Shown piece after piece: positions 61,514 through 64,000 of a stretch of DNA of 64,000 nt (position 1 is the stretch's first letter; each line of letters opens with the position of its first letter). The stretch covers positions 28,106 to 92,105 of the forward strand of contig NZ_JAJJWI010000020.1 of NCBI RefSeq assembly GCF_020907275.1, read 5' to 3'. A model generated the notes under the pieces. The model had not been told where the DNA came from. It did not search any database and was given only the letters and a program-made list of their open reading frames with translations. The translations under genes were made by a program, and so were the position numbers. The stretch comes from Pontibacter silvestris (GTDB lineage: Bacteria > Bacteroidota > Bacteroidia > Cytophagales > Hymenobacteraceae).

Positions 61514-63220
61514 ATGATTTCAAAGTTTAAAGCCACATCTTGCAAAGTCAACGAAGGAACTCTCTTATCTGTTAACTCGAATAATGCCATCAAGTTTGAT
61601 CTTTATACGGTCTTGCTATATGGGATCATCATGCTAGGAATATTTTTGCGTCTGTTTCATTTCTTTGATAACAGGTCTTTGTGGATGGATGAAATATATC
61701 TGAGCATAAGCCTAATAAAGATGAATTTTTGGGAATTAGCCACACTACCGCTGGAGTACGAGCAGAAAGCTCCCATCGGTTACCTATGGATAGTACGGCT
61801 TTTCGTGATATTTTTTGGGAAAGGAGAAATGGCCTTACGCCTGTTCTCTCTCATTTCCGGTATAGCCTCTCTGTTTATCTTCATGCCAATTGCACGTTAT
61901 TTCCTAAAGCCGTGGGCCGCCGTTATGGCTTTAGGCATCTTGGCTCTGTCTACACCTGCAGTCTATCACTCGGTAGAGGCAAAGCAGTATAGTTCTGAAC
62001 TATTTGCTTCTATTCTAGCGCTGCTTTTTTACACACGCTACAGCCGACAGATAAGCTTAGGTCCTCTTGTGAAGTGGGGTATATTGGGAGGTGGTTTGTT
62101 GCTGTTCTCTTACTCTGTTATTTTTGTGCTGGCTGGAATAGCCTTTGCCATTTGTCTGAACACACTTCTAAACAGAAACTGGAGGAAGCTGCTCCTCTAT
62201 CTCATTCCCTTTTCTATATGGCTGCTCTGCTTTGCGCTAACATACATCTTTTTTATCGGAAAATATAAAGACTCTGGATGGCTGGCATTCTTCTTTGAGA
62301 AACACCATGGTTTTATGCCTGTTCCACCTACTTCCGTTTCTGAATTCCTTTGGTTTCCACGAGTACCCTATTTGGCATTGCAATATCCTCTTGGGCTATT
62401 GCTCAACTTTAGTGATGTCTGGTACTACAATTATTCCAAAGGTGAAACCCTTCTAAGAATGCCCTTGCTTCCTATTTTGCTTGAAATAGCTGGGCTAATT
62501 TATCTATTCAGAAAAGACAAGTTGAGCTTAGCAGTTTTCATTTTCCCGATTATTCTTGCTCTTACGGCCTCAGGCCTGAAACTTTATCCTTTTTTAGAGC
62601 GGTTTACATTATTCACAACTCCTCTTCTTATTCTGATCATTGCACTGGGGGCAGAACAAGTATACACTTTTTTTGCTTTCAATGCTAAAATGGCCGCTGT
62701 ACTTTTTGTCTTAATATTGGCTCCACCTTTATGGAATTCTGCCAGAACAGTTGCTAATCCAAATCTCTTTTACAAGAGGGAGTTTAATAGGGAAGCTTTA
62801 CTTTTTGTTAATGACAGGTTTAAAGAAGGAGACACAGTATACCTTTACTGGAATACCGTTCATATTTATGAATACTATAAAGAAGCCTATCATTTGAAAT
62901 TTGACGCAATAGAAGGCAAGGACCTAAAGAATGTTTCAAACTGTAAGGAGGAATATCTGGCTAATCTACGTCCGGGATTTAATGGTTTTGAAGGCAACAA
63001 AAGACTATGGCTGGTTTATGACAAGAATGTGAGAAACAACATCGGAGACTTCGTCGGTTATCCAAAATGGTACCATGACCCCAAATTTATACCAGGTAAA
63101 ATGCTAGAAGACACATTTTCTACATATGGTAAAAAAACAGAATTCAGTATAAATGACAAGAAAATAGCGATAACGTTGTTTGACCTATACACTAAGTCAA
63201 ATAGGACTGAAGATTTATGA
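61514..63220 (+). CDS. glycosyltransferase family 39-like membrane protein
   Basis: 568 aa GT-C type enzyme with about 10-12 transmembrane helices over residues 30-420 and a soluble C-terminal domain. The catalytic acidic pair is in the first loop, SLWMDEIYLS. These enzymes use a lipid-linked sugar to modify a lipid or protein on the outer side of the membrane. The N-terminal 27 residues are soluble. No operon partners in the window; possibly linked to surface-glycan building, not shown. Confidence 0.83.
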   Translation: MISKFKATSCKVNEGTLLSVNSNNAIKFDLYTVLLYGIIMLGIFLRLFHFFDNRSLWMDEIYLSISLIKMNFWELATLPLEYEQKAPIGYLWIVRLFVIFFGKGEMALRLFSLISGIASLFIFMPIARYFLKPWAAVMALGILALSTPAVYHSVEAKQYSSELFASILALLFYTRYSRQISLGPLVKWGILGGGLLLFSYSVIFVLAGIAFAICLNTLLNRNWRKLLLYLIPFSIWLLCFALTYIFFIGKYKDSGWLAFFFEKHHGFMPVPPTSVSEFLWFPRVPYLALQYPLGLLLNFSDVWYYNYSKGETLLRMPLLPILLEIAGLIYLFRKDKLSLAVFIFPIILALTASGLKLYPFLERFTLFTTPLLILIIALGAEQVYTFFAFNAKMAAVLFVLILAPPLWNSARTVANPNLFYKREFNREALLFVNDRFKEGDTVYLYWNTVHIYEYYKEAYHLKFDAIEGKDLKNVSNCKEEYLANLRPGFNGFEGNKRLWLVYDKNVRNNIGDFVGYPKWYHDPKFIPGKMLEDTFSTYGKKTEFSINDKKIAITLFDLYTKSNRTEDL

Positions 63221-63679
63221 TTGTAGAACTTAAACGTAACTTTTAAACACTAGTTGATTTTGTAACAAAACTTTAAATACAACTTTTGTCATCTCTCCTT
63301 GAACGTAAAAGCGCCATTTAGCAACCTTCTAGAAATAGTCCAGTAGCACCGGCTTTTAGGCTGGATAAAGTTCCCAACGCACTACATATCTACTTATAGT
63401 CAGAGGTCCCGGTAAAGCATAATTTTAATTACGTTAGAATAAAACCACAGTTCTTACATGCGTTCGGAGTGACTAATAATTTGTAATAAAGCAGTTTCTC
63501 CAATTAATATCTTTGCTGGTAATCTACGTTAGCTCCTGCACTCTACTGTCGCAAAACAATTGGTAGCAAAGTATAATAATGGGTTCAAAAAGTCTGCCCC
63601 TAACGCTACCTTTAACCAGCAAAACCGTTGACCAAAGTTAATTATGGTTGATAAAGTATATTTCATATCTTAGTACTAC
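63221..63679. other. 459-bp gene-free spacer
   Basis: No open frame, no strong hairpin. TACCTTTA at 63607-63614 is one mismatch from a -7 box for the next gene. Confidence 0.35.
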
Positions 63680-64000
63680 ATGGAAAGCATTGTAGATTTA
63701 GACACTCTGACCGGAAAAGAAGTACTCGAAGCCTTCACCTTGCACGACTTGGAGCAGGGTTGGCTTCAGCAGGTTGTTTTCCAGATGGAAGAAGTGTACC
63801 TGATTGTTGCTGTGGATAAAGATTCTGATGAGGTTGTACTTTCTGTATTGCCGGAGCTTAATTTTCCCGCACTAGAACAGCAGTTTAGCAGAACCCAAAT
63901 AGCTAACCAACGCAAGAAAATTAGCTGGATATGGCGAATGACCAACCAATACGGCTACGAAGACGGCTTTCAACTGTGTCGGCTCCCCAACTTTAGAACT
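63680..64000 (+). CDS. small cytosolic protein of unknown function (partial)
   Basis: The frame opens at the ATG at 63680 and is still open at the window end: 107 codons, no stop. It is acidic and soluble (MESIVDLDTLTGKEVLEAF) and ends in an aromatic, conserved-looking stretch (KKISWIWRMTNQYGYEDGFQL). It reminds me of short DUF6334-type proteins, not verified. No catalytic motif. Confidence 0.7.
   Translation, partial: MESIVDLDTLTGKEVLEAFTLHDLEQGWLQQVVFQMEEVYLIVAVDKDSDEVVLSVLPELNFPALEQQFSRTQIANQRKKISWIWRMTNQYGYEDGFQLCRLPNFRT

Overview
The window looks like ordinary chromosome of a Bacteroidota bacterium, most likely a Cytophagales/Hymenobacteraceae member of the Pontibacter type. This rests on gene content and style, not on a search. 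The signs are exact TAnnTTTG promoter -7 boxes before many genes, weak or absent Shine-Dalgarno sites, two large Oar-like TonB-dependent receptors, a bacillithiol-type BshA, short-form Obg, and several TTG/GTG starts. There is no phage, insertion sequence, CRISPR array or rRNA. One tRNA (Ala, GGC) is present.

Layout. Bases 1-122 hold the 3' end of tilS. 358-2925: malate:quinone oxidoreductase and malate dehydrogenase. 3009-6726 (minus): mutL and two tandem rhomboid proteases. 7141-11293: a periplasmic GH3 N-acetylglucosaminidase fused to a serine beta-lactamase-type domain, then bshA. 11475-14519: a two-gene serine pathway in which a phosphoserine phosphatase domain is fused to phosphoglycerate dehydrogenase, followed by serC. 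14603-16666: a membrane-anchored hypothetical, an A-type Fe-S carrier and a ChaN-like protein. 16864-19111: a NatAB-like ABC exporter. 19327-23601: grpE-dnaJ and hpt-adk-obgE. 23720-24200: a decayed hppA (membrane pyrophosphatase) remnant. 24303-26579: an M42-type peptidase and a TPR protein.

26557-35649 is a surface-glycan locus: three minus-strand GT4-type glycosyltransferases in a tight operon, a divergent AT-rich GT-B-like gene, UDP-xylose supply (ugd, UXS) and a glutamine-dependent asparagine synthetase. 35804-39216: a haloalkane-dehalogenase-like hydrolase with a small downstream gene, an FAD-linked 2-hydroxyacid dehydrogenase, and an NlpC/P60 lipoprotein. 39327-46208: two paralogous Oar-like receptors. 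46328-46404: tRNA-Ala. 46587-50708: xylose use (LacI-type regulator, xylB, xylA) with a 22-bp palindromic operator candidate. 51302-54826: a TlpA-like thiol oxidoreductase and DsbD. 54907-56676: cysE-cysK. 57153-58147: two small two-TM proteins of the same architecture. 58287-60943: a HEAT-repeat/cyclophilin lipoprotein and a Thioredoxin_9-like protein. 61514-63220: a GT39-like membrane glycosyltransferase. The last gene (63680 on) runs off the end.

Functional links. Serine made by SerBA/SerC can feed CysE/CysK to cysteine. Cysteine and malate are both building blocks of bacillithiol, whose first enzyme is BshA. The glycan locus makes UDP-xylose while the distant xyl operon degrades xylose. 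Transcription units are well punctuated, several by long perfect bidirectional hairpins. Nothing here is clearly a new defence or mobile system. The items most worth a second look are the SerB-SerA fusion, the hppA fossil, the GH3-lactamase fusion, the tandem 161/160-residue membrane proteins and the palindromes around the xyl regulator.
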